Positions 27,332-36,900 of a stretch of DNA of 60,013 nucleotides are shown here, piece after piece. The DNA is from Lachnospiraceae bacterium (lineage in GTDB: Bacteria > Bacillota > Clostridia > Lachnospirales > Lachnospiraceae). Both the position numbers and the translations under genes were made by a program. The notes under the pieces were generated by a model. The model did no database searches, was not told the origin of the DNA, and saw only the letters and a program-made list of their open reading frames with translations. Within the stretch, counting starts at the first letter, position 1. Each line of letters opens with the position of its first letter. The stretch is taken from contig JAAWCE010000029.1 in the NCBI GenBank assembly GCA_022793065.1, positions 1 through 60,013 of the forward strand, written 5' to 3'.

Positions 27332-28633
27332 ATGAAAGGCTATAAATTATTGATTCCGTTTGCATTGGCGGCGTTGTTTGGAATATCTGTGTATATGGCA
27401 ATGAACGCAAATGTAGAAGAGCAGCAAAAATATATGCAATATCTGGAAGCGGCAAGATCATACCGCAGTCAAGGGATTTTGGTGGATGCGGAAAAGAATT
27501 ACAAAATGGCATTGGGAGAAAATCCTTCTTTTGCGCTGTACATGGAGATAGGAGAATTCTATCAAGAGTCTGTCCAGAACGAACTGGTAAGGGAGTGGGC
27601 AGATGTGATGCTGAAAGAATTTCCCAAGCAGGCAGGTGCTTATGAGTTTGCACTAAATCATTATACAGCGCAATGTGATTATGCCATGTGCTTTCGGATC
27701 TATGACACTTTCGGAAAGCGCGGGCTGGCATCGGAAGCGGTGGATAATTTAATGAAAGAGATAAAGTATACATTTTTCTTCCGGGACCAGTATGAGGATG
27801 TGGGTGTATTCAGCGGCGGGCTTTGCGCTGTTAGGAGCAATGGCTTATGGGGATATGTGGGAGAGGACGGAAGCAAAATCATTACGCAAAAGTATAGTGC
27901 GGCCGGCCCTTTTTTTGGGGAAGTGGCGCCGGTTACGGACCAGGAGGGCGGTATGTATTACATAGATACTGCCGGAAATAAGAAATTGTCTGTGGATGGC
28001 ATTGCAAATCTGTCGGCGTTGGGGCCTTTTTATAATGAGCTGTTAAGCGCATGCAGCGATGGCGTGTGGAATTTTTACGACAGAGAGGGCAATCTCCTGT
28101 TTGGCGGATATGAGGATTGCTCGGCTATGGGAAACGGCTATGGGGCTGTGAACAGGGACGGGAAGTGGGGGCTGATTGACGGCGCAGGAAAAGAAGTCAT
28201 TCCTTTGACCCATGAGGGGATTGTGATGGACGAGAAAGGGGTGGCTTGCCGGAATGACAGGGTATTTTTGGTGGATGGTTATGGATATTATCTGGCAGAT
28301 TGTCAGGGGAATCTGATTTCACAGACAAGATATGACGATGCGAGGCTTTTTTATGACGGGACATATGCGGCCGTAAAAAGCGGTGACAAGTGGGGGTTTA
28401 TAGACAAGGATGGAAATACGGTGCTGGAGCCCGCATATGAAGATGCGAGAAGCTTTTCCGGCGGCATGGCAGCCGTGCGGTACGGCGGAAAATGGGGACT
28501 GATTGACAGTGGATTTGAGATGGCGGTTGCGCCCCAGTTTGATGAAGTGAGGGATGTGAACGGTTTAGGGTGTGTTTTTGTCAGGGAAGGGGAGCACTGG
28601 ATGCTGTTGAAATTTTATCGGAACAATCATTAA
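27332..28633 (+). CDS. WG-repeat protein with N-terminal membrane anchor
   Basis: A 433-residue protein with an N-terminal hydrophobic anchor (about 5-25) and a short TPR-like helical part (about 35-140). Then come several WG repeats of about 45 residues, visible as LWGYVGEDG, KWGLIDGAG, KWGFIDKDG and KWGLIDSG followed by 'P.Y(E/D)' turns. WG repeats form beta-propeller-like folds for protein binding. A start at ATG 27332 (GGAG 7 nt upstream) is preferred to GTG 27320. It is likely an extracytoplasmic scaffold of the pilus locus. It is the last gene before a repeat-containing leader. Confidence 0.85.
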   Translation: MKGYKLLIPFALAALFGISVYMAMNANVEEQQKYMQYLEAARSYRSQGILVDAEKNYKMALGENPSFALYMEIGEFYQESVQNELVREWADVMLKEFPKQAGAYEFALNHYTAQCDYAMCFRIYDTFGKRGLASEAVDNLMKEIKYTFFFRDQYEDVGVFSGGLCAVRSNGLWGYVGEDGSKIITQKYSAAGPFFGEVAPVTDQEGGMYYIDTAGNKKLSVDGIANLSALGPFYNELLSACSDGVWNFYDREGNLLFGGYEDCSAMGNGYGAVNRDGKWGLIDGAGKEVIPLTHEGIVMDEKGVACRNDRVFLVDGYGYYLADCQGNLISQTRYDDARLFYDGTYAAVKSGDKWGFIDKDGNTVLEPAYEDARSFSGGMAAVRYGGKWGLIDSGFEMAVAPQFDEVRDVNGLGCVFVREGEHWMLLKFYRNNH

Positions 28634-28648
28634 TGTATTTTTAGCGCC

Positions 28649-28661
28649 GTCGCGCAGCGGC
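28649..28661 (+). repeat. Isolated small hairpin of the repeat family (copy D1)
   Basis: TTTAGCGCCGTCGCGCAGCG begins 8 bases after the WG gene stop. The hairpin differs from the others by A-to-G near its end, changing one A-U to a G-U pair, so the stem is kept. No ribosome binding site follows. Confidence 0.6.
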
Positions 28662-28716
28662 TTATGACAAGCAGAAATAGTATTAATAAGGCTAAAAGTA
28701 AAGAAATGAAGAAAGT

Positions 28717-28846
28717 AGTGAAGTCATGAAGGCGCACGAGAGCAGATTTCATGAGAGCATTATGTCATGAAATCTGTCTCTCCGAACAAGTGCGCCGAGA
28801 GAACTTCACTCTTTAGAGCCGTCGCGCAGCGACTTATAATAGGAGG
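28717..28846 (+). repeat. Hairpin repeat element, copy D, ending in the FHA gene ribosome binding site
   Basis: This is the full-length copy. AGTGAAGT (28717-28724) pairs with ACTTCACT (28803-28810), GGCGCAC (28731-28737) pairs with GTGCGCC (28790-28796), and a 17-bp inner arm (28738-28754) pairs with 28765-28782 with one bulge. Then come GTCGCGCAGCGAC (28821-28833) and ATAGGAGG (28839-28846). The outer stem differs from copy B (GGTGAGGTT/AACCTCACC) by paired changes. With copy D1 it fills the 221-bp gap 28634-28854. Confidence 0.82.
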
Positions 28847-28854
28847 CAGTTTAC

Positions 28855-30570
28855 ATGAAAGCGACATATGAGAGTCAGGGATCTTATTCCTATCTGGTGT
28901 ATGAGTTGGATTCGGAAGATATATTGGACTCCATGAGTCTTGGGATGATAACCAACAATAAAATCACCGGATTAATTCCTGTAGTTTATACCCAAATGAA
29001 CAATAAAAGATATATCAAATATAACATTACTGCGAAAGTTTCCATTCGGCAGTTTTTTGAGGGGATTGTAAATAGGAAACAGGTTTTGTCTATTTTTTTG
29101 GGAATTGTTTCAATCTTGCAGGCAGCGGAAGAATATATGATTGACGTAGGGTCGTTTGTGATGGATATGGATTATATTTATACGGATGTGACGGTTTATG
29201 GGGCATCCATGATTTGTTTGCCCATAGAGGATGAGAAAAAGCCATTGGTGGAATTTCGGGATTTTTTTAAAAATATTGTATTTTCAGCGAAGTTTTCACA
29301 GGAGGAAGATAGTTCTTATGTGGGGAAAATTATTAATTATCTTAGTAGTACGGCCGGATTTTCTTTGGAAGATTTCAGGAATCTTTTGGAAGGGCTGAAT
29401 ATGGAAAAGAAAGAAACGGGAATGGTGCATGGAGGCATGTGTGATATGAATACGCAAACGCCGGAACCTACAACGGTGCTTTCTCAGGATGTACCAACCG
29501 TGCGGAATGATATCTGTGTTCAGAATCAGGGAAACAGTACAGTTTATGGCACAACGTCTGTGCAGGATGGAAATCTTTCTCAACCCATACTGCCTTATTC
29601 AAATGTACAGATGGGGAATCAGACACAAGTAAGTCCTCAGATGGCGGAGACACCGCCGGTAAATTTGGAATTGCAAAATCCCCCAACCCCAAAGGAGGAG
29701 GGAGATAAAATCAGTCTGATGAAGCTTTTGACACATTATAATAAGGATAACGTACAGTTGTATAAGGAACAGCAGAAGAGAAAAAAAGAAGAAAAGGTGT
29801 GGGAAAAGCAGGCGCCTGATAAGAAAAATAACAAAGAATCCAAAAAGAGTAATAAAAAGAACAAAAAAGCGGAAAAACATGTGACGGATTTTGCTGTACC
29901 TGGACAAACAGGAATCAATGCAGGACAGATGGAAAGGTCAGGGATAGGCACCCAGCCAGATTTGACAATAATGACACAACCGTCAATTTCATCAAAAGTA
30001 ATGACATCAATGTCATATACTGAACGACAGCCAATGGCGCCAGGAAACATGTCACAGAGTCCCATAGCACAGTCAATGACGTCATCCATGCCAAAGCAGT
30101 CTATTATGCAGTCTGTGATACAACCGTCTGCCGCTGGCAGCCTTCCCCAGGGAGGCGGTATATCTCCAGGGAGCGGCATAGGAAAGCCTAATTTTGGGGA
30201 GACCACGGTGTTAGGGGCAGGAAATATGGGGGAGACGACGGTTTTAAATACGGCAATGAAGGCTGCTGCCAATAGGATGCCTTTTCTTGTGAGGGTTAAA
30301 AATGGTGCTGCCATAGCCATTGATAAACCTGTATTTAGAATTGGCAAGGAAAAAAACTATGTGGATTATTTTATCAGTGACAATACGGCTATCAGCAGAA
30401 GTCATGCCAATATCGTTATCAGGGAAGGGCGTTACTGGGTGGTGGACACCAACTCCACAAATCATACCTATGTAAATGAACAGATGATTGCCAGCAATAC
30501 CGAAACAGAAATTGTAAACGGCTCCCGGATAAAATTTGCCGATGAGGAATTTGAATTCAAGATAATGTAA
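28855..30570 (+). CDS. FHA-domain signalling protein (DUF6382-type N-terminal domain)
   Basis: A 571-residue protein. Residues 1-185 form a domain that I associate with DUF6382. A long Gln/Pro/Met-rich linker (about 190-470, with a Lys-rich stretch near 300-345) follows, then a C-terminal forkhead-associated domain (about 480-570) with 'FRIGKE', 'ISRSHANIVIREG' and 'NSTNHTYVN', the phosphothreonine-binding residues. Thr-Thr-Val-Leu motifs occur at residues 206-209, 450-453 and 461-464, the last two as G-E-T-T-V-L just before the FHA domain. The phosphatase and kinase genes follow, so it is likely the FHA reader of that module. Confidence 0.88.
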   Translation: MKATYESQGSYSYLVYELDSEDILDSMSLGMITNNKITGLIPVVYTQMNNKRYIKYNITAKVSIRQFFEGIVNRKQVLSIFLGIVSILQAAEEYMIDVGSFVMDMDYIYTDVTVYGASMICLPIEDEKKPLVEFRDFFKNIVFSAKFSQEEDSSYVGKIINYLSSTAGFSLEDFRNLLEGLNMEKKETGMVHGGMCDMNTQTPEPTTVLSQDVPTVRNDICVQNQGNSTVYGTTSVQDGNLSQPILPYSNVQMGNQTQVSPQMAETPPVNLELQNPPTPKEEGDKISLMKLLTHYNKDNVQLYKEQQKRKKEEKVWEKQAPDKKNNKESKKSNKKNKKAEKHVTDFAVPGQTGINAGQMERSGIGTQPDLTIMTQPSISSKVMTSMSYTERQPMAPGNMSQSPIAQSMTSSMPKQSIMQSVIQPSAAGSLPQGGGISPGSGIGKPNFGETTVLGAGNMGETTVLNTAMKAAANRMPFLVRVKNGAAIAIDKPVFRIGKEKNYVDYFISDNTAISRSHANIVIREGRYWVVDTNSTNHTYVNEQMIASNTETEIVNGSRIKFADEEFEFKIM

Positions 30571-30586
30571 GGAGGCGGAGAAGACA

Positions 30587-31354
30587 GTGAATTTTATCGT
30601 ATCGGCAAGTACGGATGTGGGAAATGTGAAGTCAAGCAATCAAGACAGTCTAAACGTGAAAACGCTGACGATTAACGGAGAAACCATGGTTTTTGCCATT
30701 ATATGCGACGGAATGGGCGGACTGGAAAAAGGAGAAGTAGCCAGTGCCAGTATGGTAAAGGCTTTCTGTAGCTGGGTGTTGAACCGACTGCCTGTTTTGT
30801 GTGCATGGGGGCTGGATGGTATGCAAATCCGAAAAGAATGGTTTGGGCTGATTGAGGAATATAACGAGAAAATTAAAATATACGGGAAAAAAAGCGCTAT
30901 TCATATGGGAACAACTGTTACGGCAATGCTTCTGACAGGCGGTTACTATTACATTGTCAATGTGGGAGATAGCAGAGCTTACGAAATATGTTCCAATCTT
31001 CAGGTATTGACCAGGGACCAGACTGTGGTGGCAAGAGAGGTGGAACAGGGGTTATTGACATTGGAGCAGGCAGAGACGGACCCTAGAAGAAGTGTGCTGC
31101 TGCAGTGCATTGGCGCATCGGATGTGGTTTATCCGGATTTCTTTTTGGGAGAGGTGAAAAAAGATGCGGTTTATATGCTGTGCAGCGACGGTTTCCGGCA
31201 TGAGATAACAGCCGAAGAGATATTCGCATACTTTCATCCTGGCAGAATGTTGAACGAAATGATTATGAAAGAAAGCGAAACGGCGCTGATTGCGCTGAAC
31301 AAACAACGACAGGAAAAAGACAACATATCCGTAATCACCATAAGGACTTTTTGA
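30587..31354 (+). CDS. PP2C-family Ser/Thr protein phosphatase
   Basis: A 255-residue PPM/PP2C phosphatase. Metal-binding and catalytic motifs are present: 'TDVGNVKSSNQDSL' at the N-terminus, 'ICDGMGGLEKGE' (about 40-51), 'VNVGDSRAYEI', 'CSDGFRHEI' and the C-terminal 'DNISVITI'. It should dephosphorylate targets of the kinase encoded 63 bp downstream. The GTG start follows GGAGGCGGAG; only 16 bp separate it from the FHA gene. Confidence 0.94.
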   Translation: MNFIVSASTDVGNVKSSNQDSLNVKTLTINGETMVFAIICDGMGGLEKGEVASASMVKAFCSWVLNRLPVLCAWGLDGMQIRKEWFGLIEEYNEKIKIYGKKSAIHMGTTVTAMLLTGGYYYIVNVGDSRAYEICSNLQVLTRDQTVVAREVEQGLLTLEQAETDPRRSVLLQCIGASDVVYPDFFLGEVKKDAVYMLCSDGFRHEITAEEIFAYFHPGRMLNEMIMKESETALIALNKQRQEKDNISVITIRTF

Positions 31355-31382
31355 ACGGGCATCGGAGAGAAGAGACGGAACA

Positions 31383-31402
31383 AGTTCCCGCCTGCGGGAA
31401 CT
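31383..31402 (+). other. Hairpin directly before the kinase ribosome binding site
   Basis: AGTTCCCGC (31383-31391) and GCGGGAACT (31394-31402) form a 9-bp stem, 3 nt before ATAGGAG (31406-31412) of the kinase gene. The 14-mer AAGAGACGGAACAA just before it also occurs after repeat copy A. There is no T-tract, so it is probably an mRNA processing or stability element rather than a terminator. Confidence 0.55.
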
Positions 31403-31417
31403 GGAATAGGAGATTCA

Positions 31418-33121
31418 ATGCTTGAGATAGGTTCAATTGTAGATGATAAATACAAAATATTAAGTGAGATAGGCCACGGAGGTATGAGCGTGGTTTACAT
31501 GGCGATCAATGAAAAGGCCAACAAAACCTGGGCGATTAAGGAAGTCCGGAAAGACGGAGTTCTTGACTTTGAAGCTGTGCGTCAAGGGTTGATAGTGGAA
31601 ACAGATATGTTGAAAAAACTAAAACACCCAAATCTTCCAAGCATTGTAGATGTCATTGACTCGGATGATACATTCCTGATTGTGATGGACTATATTGAAG
31701 GAAATGCACTTTCCGTGACTTTGCGGGATTATGGTGCCCAACCTCAGGAGTATGTCATTGACTGGGCAAGGCAGCTTTGTGATGTGTTGGGGTATCTACA
31801 TTCCAGGGAGCCGGCAATTATTTACAGGGATATGAAACCAGCCAATGTTATGTTGAAACCGGATGGGAATCTTACGTTGATAGATTTTGGAACAGCCAGA
31901 GAATATAAAGAGAAAAACCTGGCAGATACCACCTGTCTCGGAACCATTGGATATGCTGCGCCGGAGCAGTTTGGCGGAATGGGACAGACTGATGGGAGGA
32001 CGGACATTTACTGTTTAGGTGCAACGCTGTATCACCTTGTTACCGGATGTAATCCCAGCGAACCGCCTTACGAGATAAAACCTATTCGGGAAATTAACGC
32101 ATCCCTATCCGGCGGTCTGGAACAGATTATTATAAAATGTACACAGAGAAATCCGGAAGACAGATATCAGTCCTGTGCGGAATTGATGTATGCGCTTGAA
32201 CACTTTGAAGAGATTGATGATGGTTATCGGAAAAAACAAAGGGGAAAATTACGTGTTTTTATGGCGGCTGCTGTGATGACGATCATTTCCTTAACATTGG
32301 GGGTGGGGACAGGGCAGGCTGCCGGACGAATGGCCACGGATAATTATGAAAGTTTGATGGAAGAGGCAGCTAAGACAACGGATTATGAACAAAAGAAAGC
32401 CCTTTATGAAGAGGCTGTGGGGATACCGGATAAGTCTGGTGAAAAAAGTGCATATCTTGAGTTAATTAAACTATTTAAGGAAGACAATGTATTTACGGTT
32501 GAAGAACAAAAATTACTTGTAAGTCTGATTAAAAATAATCAGATTGTGTTGAAAGAGAATGTAGATGCTTATGTGGAAATCTGTTTTGAAACAGGTAAAT
32601 TGTTCTGGTATTACTATAATTATGGAGATGGAAGCGACAATCAGGTTGTGAGGATGAAAAGCGCAATCGAGTGGTTCCAGGACGTAATACGAAATGCACC
32701 GGAAGATTATGTAAATCTTGGGATGGCGCAAGTGTATTCCAGCATTGGGGAATTTTACCGTGATATTGCCATTAATACGGTGGAGGCAAGCGACAGGGGG
32801 CTTTATCAGCCATTTTTTGTGGAAATCAATGAATTGATGGATCAGGTCTGTGGGGATGAGACGGAAAGTGAAATTGTGGTTTTGGAATTATTGGAATTGG
32901 TGAGAAGTTCCTTACAACAGTATGCTACTAAGTTTAAAACAGATGGGGTTACGTGGGAGGATATATCGGCGTTATATGACAGAGTGGCTCTGGAGGTGGC
33001 AAATATAGAGACACAGACGGATAAAACCACGGAAAAAAAGAATCTGACGGCGGCGCTGTTGGAGGATACAGAACGAGCCATTGCCATTGCTTACGGCGTG
33101 GGAACTGAGGGAGGGGAATGA
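31418..33121 (+). CDS. Membrane Ser/Thr protein kinase (PknB-like)
   Basis: A 567-residue Hanks-type kinase. The kinase domain (about 10-265) has the Gly-rich loop 'IGHGGMSVVY', catalytic Lys in 'WAIKEV', the catalytic loop 'IYRDMKPANVML', 'LIDFGTARE' and the 'GTIGYAAPEQF' activation end. One membrane helix lies near residues 280-305. The C-terminal part is a helical, TPR-like extracytoplasmic domain of about 260 residues instead of PASTA repeats. The sensed signal may therefore be a protein of the pilus machine rather than peptidoglycan; this is inference. It overlaps the following gene's ribosome binding site. Confidence 0.93.
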   Translation: MLEIGSIVDDKYKILSEIGHGGMSVVYMAINEKANKTWAIKEVRKDGVLDFEAVRQGLIVETDMLKKLKHPNLPSIVDVIDSDDTFLIVMDYIEGNALSVTLRDYGAQPQEYVIDWARQLCDVLGYLHSREPAIIYRDMKPANVMLKPDGNLTLIDFGTAREYKEKNLADTTCLGTIGYAAPEQFGGMGQTDGRTDIYCLGATLYHLVTGCNPSEPPYEIKPIREINASLSGGLEQIIIKCTQRNPEDRYQSCAELMYALEHFEEIDDGYRKKQRGKLRVFMAAAVMTIISLTLGVGTGQAAGRMATDNYESLMEEAAKTTDYEQKKALYEEAVGIPDKSGEKSAYLELIKLFKEDNVFTVEEQKLLVSLIKNNQIVLKENVDAYVEICFETGKLFWYYYNYGDGSDNQVVRMKSAIEWFQDVIRNAPEDYVNLGMAQVYSSIGEFYRDIAINTVEASDRGLYQPFFVEINELMDQVCGDETESEIVVLELLELVRSSLQQYATKFKTDGVTWEDISALYDRVALEVANIETQTDKTTEKKNLTAALLEDTERAIAIAYGVGTEGGE

Positions 33122-33122
33122 T

Positions 33123-33839
33123 ATGTCGGTGGAGCAGTTACGGATGATTTCCGCAGCAGGGTATTTGGCAAGCGGCGTATTTTTTGCCGCCACGGTAATA
33201 TTGTTTTTTGTCTTTAGGATTCCGCAGCTAATCAGGGATATTACAGGAGTTACAGCGCGAAGGGCTATTGAGGACATACGACGTCAGAATGAAGAAGACG
33301 GCAAAAGCGGAAATCGTGTAGCTGTGAGGAAAAAGGGATGGAATCATCACACAGGGCAGATGTCACCGTCTCAGTATGCTTCCAAAGGAAGATCAGGTCC
33401 CAGAGCAGCAAAAAAAGCTGAAAAAATCGGATTGACAGGGACCATGGCAAAGGGGACTTCCAAAGATACAACTGTACTTGTGCAGGAGGGAATGGGAGAA
33501 GGCACCACAGTACTTGTCCAGGGAAGTATGGGAGAAGGTACCACAGTTCTTTCACAGAGAGGCGTGGGAGAGAATACATCAGTGCTTGTTCAGGGAAGCA
33601 TGGGAGAAAGTATAACGGCCCCTGCACAGGGAGGAATGAATGAGGGGACAACGGCCTTTGTTCAGGAAGGCATGGAAAAGGGTACGACAGTTTTGCAGCA
33701 GACATTGCCGGGAAGCAGCAGGTTAGGGCGGTCAACGGGAGGCAATACGGAAGAACTGTCTCACACAGGTCAGGCACAAGCGTCGGTTGTTGTGCAGGTG
33801 GATATTGGGTTCAGTGAAAGTCCGGAGACTGTGGACTGA
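33123..33839 (+). CDS. Small membrane protein with seven 12-residue Thr-Thr-Val-Leu repeats
   Basis: A 238-residue protein. It has one membrane helix (about residues 12-32), a basic cytosolic region (about 33-110), then seven tandem 12-residue units (residues about 114-198) with consensus E-G-T-T-V-L-V-Q-x-x-M-G, in exact 36-bp register from 33468. Variants are TSVL, ITAP and TTAF. Twin threonines in an acidic context resemble the phosphorylated ETTS motif of GarA-type FHA partners. The ATG at 33123 sits 1 nt after the kinase stop, so translation is probably coupled. I propose a kinase substrate and FHA docking array. No known family is recognised. Confidence 0.8.
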   Translation: MSVEQLRMISAAGYLASGVFFAATVILFFVFRIPQLIRDITGVTARRAIEDIRRQNEEDGKSGNRVAVRKKGWNHHTGQMSPSQYASKGRSGPRAAKKAEKIGLTGTMAKGTSKDTTVLVQEGMGEGTTVLVQGSMGEGTTVLSQRGVGENTSVLVQGSMGESITAPAQGGMNEGTTAFVQEGMEKGTTVLQQTLPGSSRLGRSTGGNTEELSHTGQAQASVVVQVDIGFSESPETVD

Positions 33840-33929
33840 CAGGTACATTTTAGGCATATGAAGAATAACAAATTTGATTTTTTGGAAGATAATATTGGAA
33901 GGGCGGAAACAAAACTGGAGGGATGAGTT

Positions 33930-36900
33930 TTGAAAAGTACATTTAAAAGGAATTGGTGGAAATATAGCAGGAAGATGGCAGTAATTTTGGCAACAGTACT
34001 GATGCTGCAGTCGTTGCCCATAAGAGCGGCACAGGATGGACAAAGAGATGCCAATGGCGGCAACACAGGGATAAGTTTTGCCATGGAACAAAAAGAAAGC
34101 GGAACCGGAGATGGAAGTGGAAGTGAGGACGGAAGCGGAAGTGGAAGTGAAGGAGGAACCGGAGACGGAACCGAAGATGGAACAGGGATACCGGAACTGG
34201 AGTTTGAATATCCGCAGCCGGACGCACAGGATTACACCATTGGCTATTTTGTCAACTCTGTGAAAAGCAAGGATGGTACGGAGCTGACAGATGTAACAAT
34301 GGAGTACAGCATTGATGACCCGGAGGTGGCCAGTATCGATGCCAAGACGGGAATGGTGACATTTCATAAAGCGGGGACGGTAAATATAACCGTACAGGTG
34401 AAAACAAACCCGGATACTCCTGATATGTCACAAAGTTTGTCCTATACACTTATCATTAACAAAGCGCCGCAGCAAATTGCGTTTGAGAAGCAAGGGCCAG
34501 GACTGACAGTTTTATATGGTCAGGAATTTTCCAATGCAGCCGCAGAAGTAGAGAATACAAGCGCATTTGACCAGAAAGGATATGGGGACGGAGCGATTGC
34601 TTATGAAATTACTTCCGGCGAAAATATTGCGTCCGTTGACCAGACAGGACGCTTCACTTTCCAGGATGGAATGACAGGAACGGTAAATGTGAAAGCAATT
34701 AAGGAGGAAGATGATTGTTATCTTCAGGCGGAAGCAGAGTATGAGCTCAATGTGGCGTTTGAAGCCATACCTCAGCCACCTTACACGTTATTAGGAGACA
34801 AAGTTCAAAATGTAGGATTTGAAGATTGGTACAAAAGTACAGTTAAGATCTGTCCGCCCAACGGATACCAGATCAATAGAAGCAACAGCCTTACAGACGC
34901 GGGCTGGACCAATGAAATCATACTGGATAAAGACGAAGTTTTTGACAATGAGGTAATTTATCTGAAAAATACGGCCACAGGTGGAATTACCGACGCCGTT
35001 ATGGTGGAAGAAATCAAGATTGATACCACCCCACCTGATAATCTTCTCATTGTTTATGATACCCCGGTGGTTGAAAAGATAAAAGAATTGCTCACATTTG
35101 GATTTTATAATGCAAAGTTGGAGATAACGCTGAAAGCCCAGGATAAAGCGTCGGGTATTGGCACATTTACTTATTGGTTGGATGACCCGGCAAATGGAAA
35201 CGGAATTTCAGTGAAACCAGAAATAGGGAAAGATGGTTACTATTACAGGACTTTTATGATTGAACCGGAATATGAGGGAAGGGTTACGTTCTCCGCAGCG
35301 GACAATGCCGGAAATGTGGGAAAAGATATTAAAAGCAATGGCATTGTAATAGATGATGATGCCTCTATATTAAAAGTAGATTATGAAAAAGACTATGTCA
35401 TCGCTTTGGAGACCATGGAACCTTATATGGAGATTAAAAACTATGAGGCGGGCTCCAGGCAGGATGTCAATCTGTACTGTGCAGGAAGTCAGAAGTTGAT
35501 TTTTACCATAGAGGAAAAGTACTTTTATGCGGAAGATGTAAATATCAGTGTGAATGAAAAACCATGTACTCTTACATGGACGGAAAATGCGCATGGAAGC
35601 CATACCGCAAGTCTGGAATTGACAGAAGATGGGGTTTATGTGGTGAAATTGAGTTATGAGGATCCTTCTAAAAATGGCGAGGCAACGTATACCTCCGAGC
35701 ATATTATTATAGACGGAACGCCGTCTGAGTTTGAGGTGAAATATAAAAACCCATACGTCAGAGCTTCCTCTGCAGATGCCCCCAGCATCCCTTTCAATGG
35801 TTATCAGGAGGGGAGCGGGCAGGACATAAATCTATACTATGCCGGGAGCCAGGTGTTGGAGTTCACCATTCAGGAAGAAAATTTCTATGCAAGAGATGTA
35901 AATGTAACAGTAAATGAGCAACCGCGTACCTTGAATTGGACAGAAAATGCAGACGGAAACCATACTGCAAGTCTGGAATTGAAGGATGATGGTGCTTATG
36001 TGGTGACTTTGTGTTATAATGATCCGTCCCAAAATGGTGAGATACTATATTGTTCCGAGCATATAATTATAGATAACAAAGCGCCTGAACTGGATATAAA
36101 ATATGAAGAAAAATATTCCAGAGCGTCAACCACGGCAGCCCCCAGTGTTCCCCTGGAAAATTATGAAGAAGGTTCCCAACAGAATGTGAATTTGTACTAC
36201 AAGGATGGCCAAACTTTGACCTTTACCATAAAAGAGCAAAACTTTTATGGGGAAGAAGTAGAGTTAAGGGTAAATGGGGAAGCCCGTACCCTGACCTGGA
36301 CGGAAAGTTCGGACGGGATTCATACGGCCAGTCTGGAACTGACGGAAGAAGGGGTTTATGTGGCAACGCTAAAGTATAATGACCCATCCCAAAAAGGAGA
36401 GGTGCTATATACTTCTGAACATATGATTGTGGATGCTACGCCGGCTGAGTTGGGTGTGAGTTACATAAATAGTTATGTAAGAGCGTCATTGTCGAACGCC
36501 CCCAATGTTCCCCTGGAAAATTATGAAGAAGGTTCCCAACAGAATGTGAATTTGTACTATGGGAGCGGCCAGATTCTAACCTTCACCATAAAGGAAGAGA
36601 ATTTTTACGGAGAAGAAGTAAATGTAAAAGTCAACGGGCAGCCCCATACTTTAGAATGGACGGAAAATGCACATGGGGTTTATACCGCAAGCCTGGAACT
36701 GGAAGCCGAAGGGATACATGTGGCCACGCTACAGTACCAGGACCCTTCTCAAAATAAAGCGGTGGAATATTGTTCTGAACAGATTTTCATAGACGTTACG
36801 CCGCCCCAATTGGACATAACCTATCAAAATAAGTATGTAAATGCCACATTGACAAAGGACCCTGTAGTACGTTTGGAAAATTATGAGGAAAAAAGCAGAG

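Noticed and set aside
33459..33710. 36-bp tandem repeats considered as a CRISPR or minisatellite
   Set aside because: They are in frame, lack unique spacers, and keep the protein motif better than the DNA; they belong to the coding sequence.
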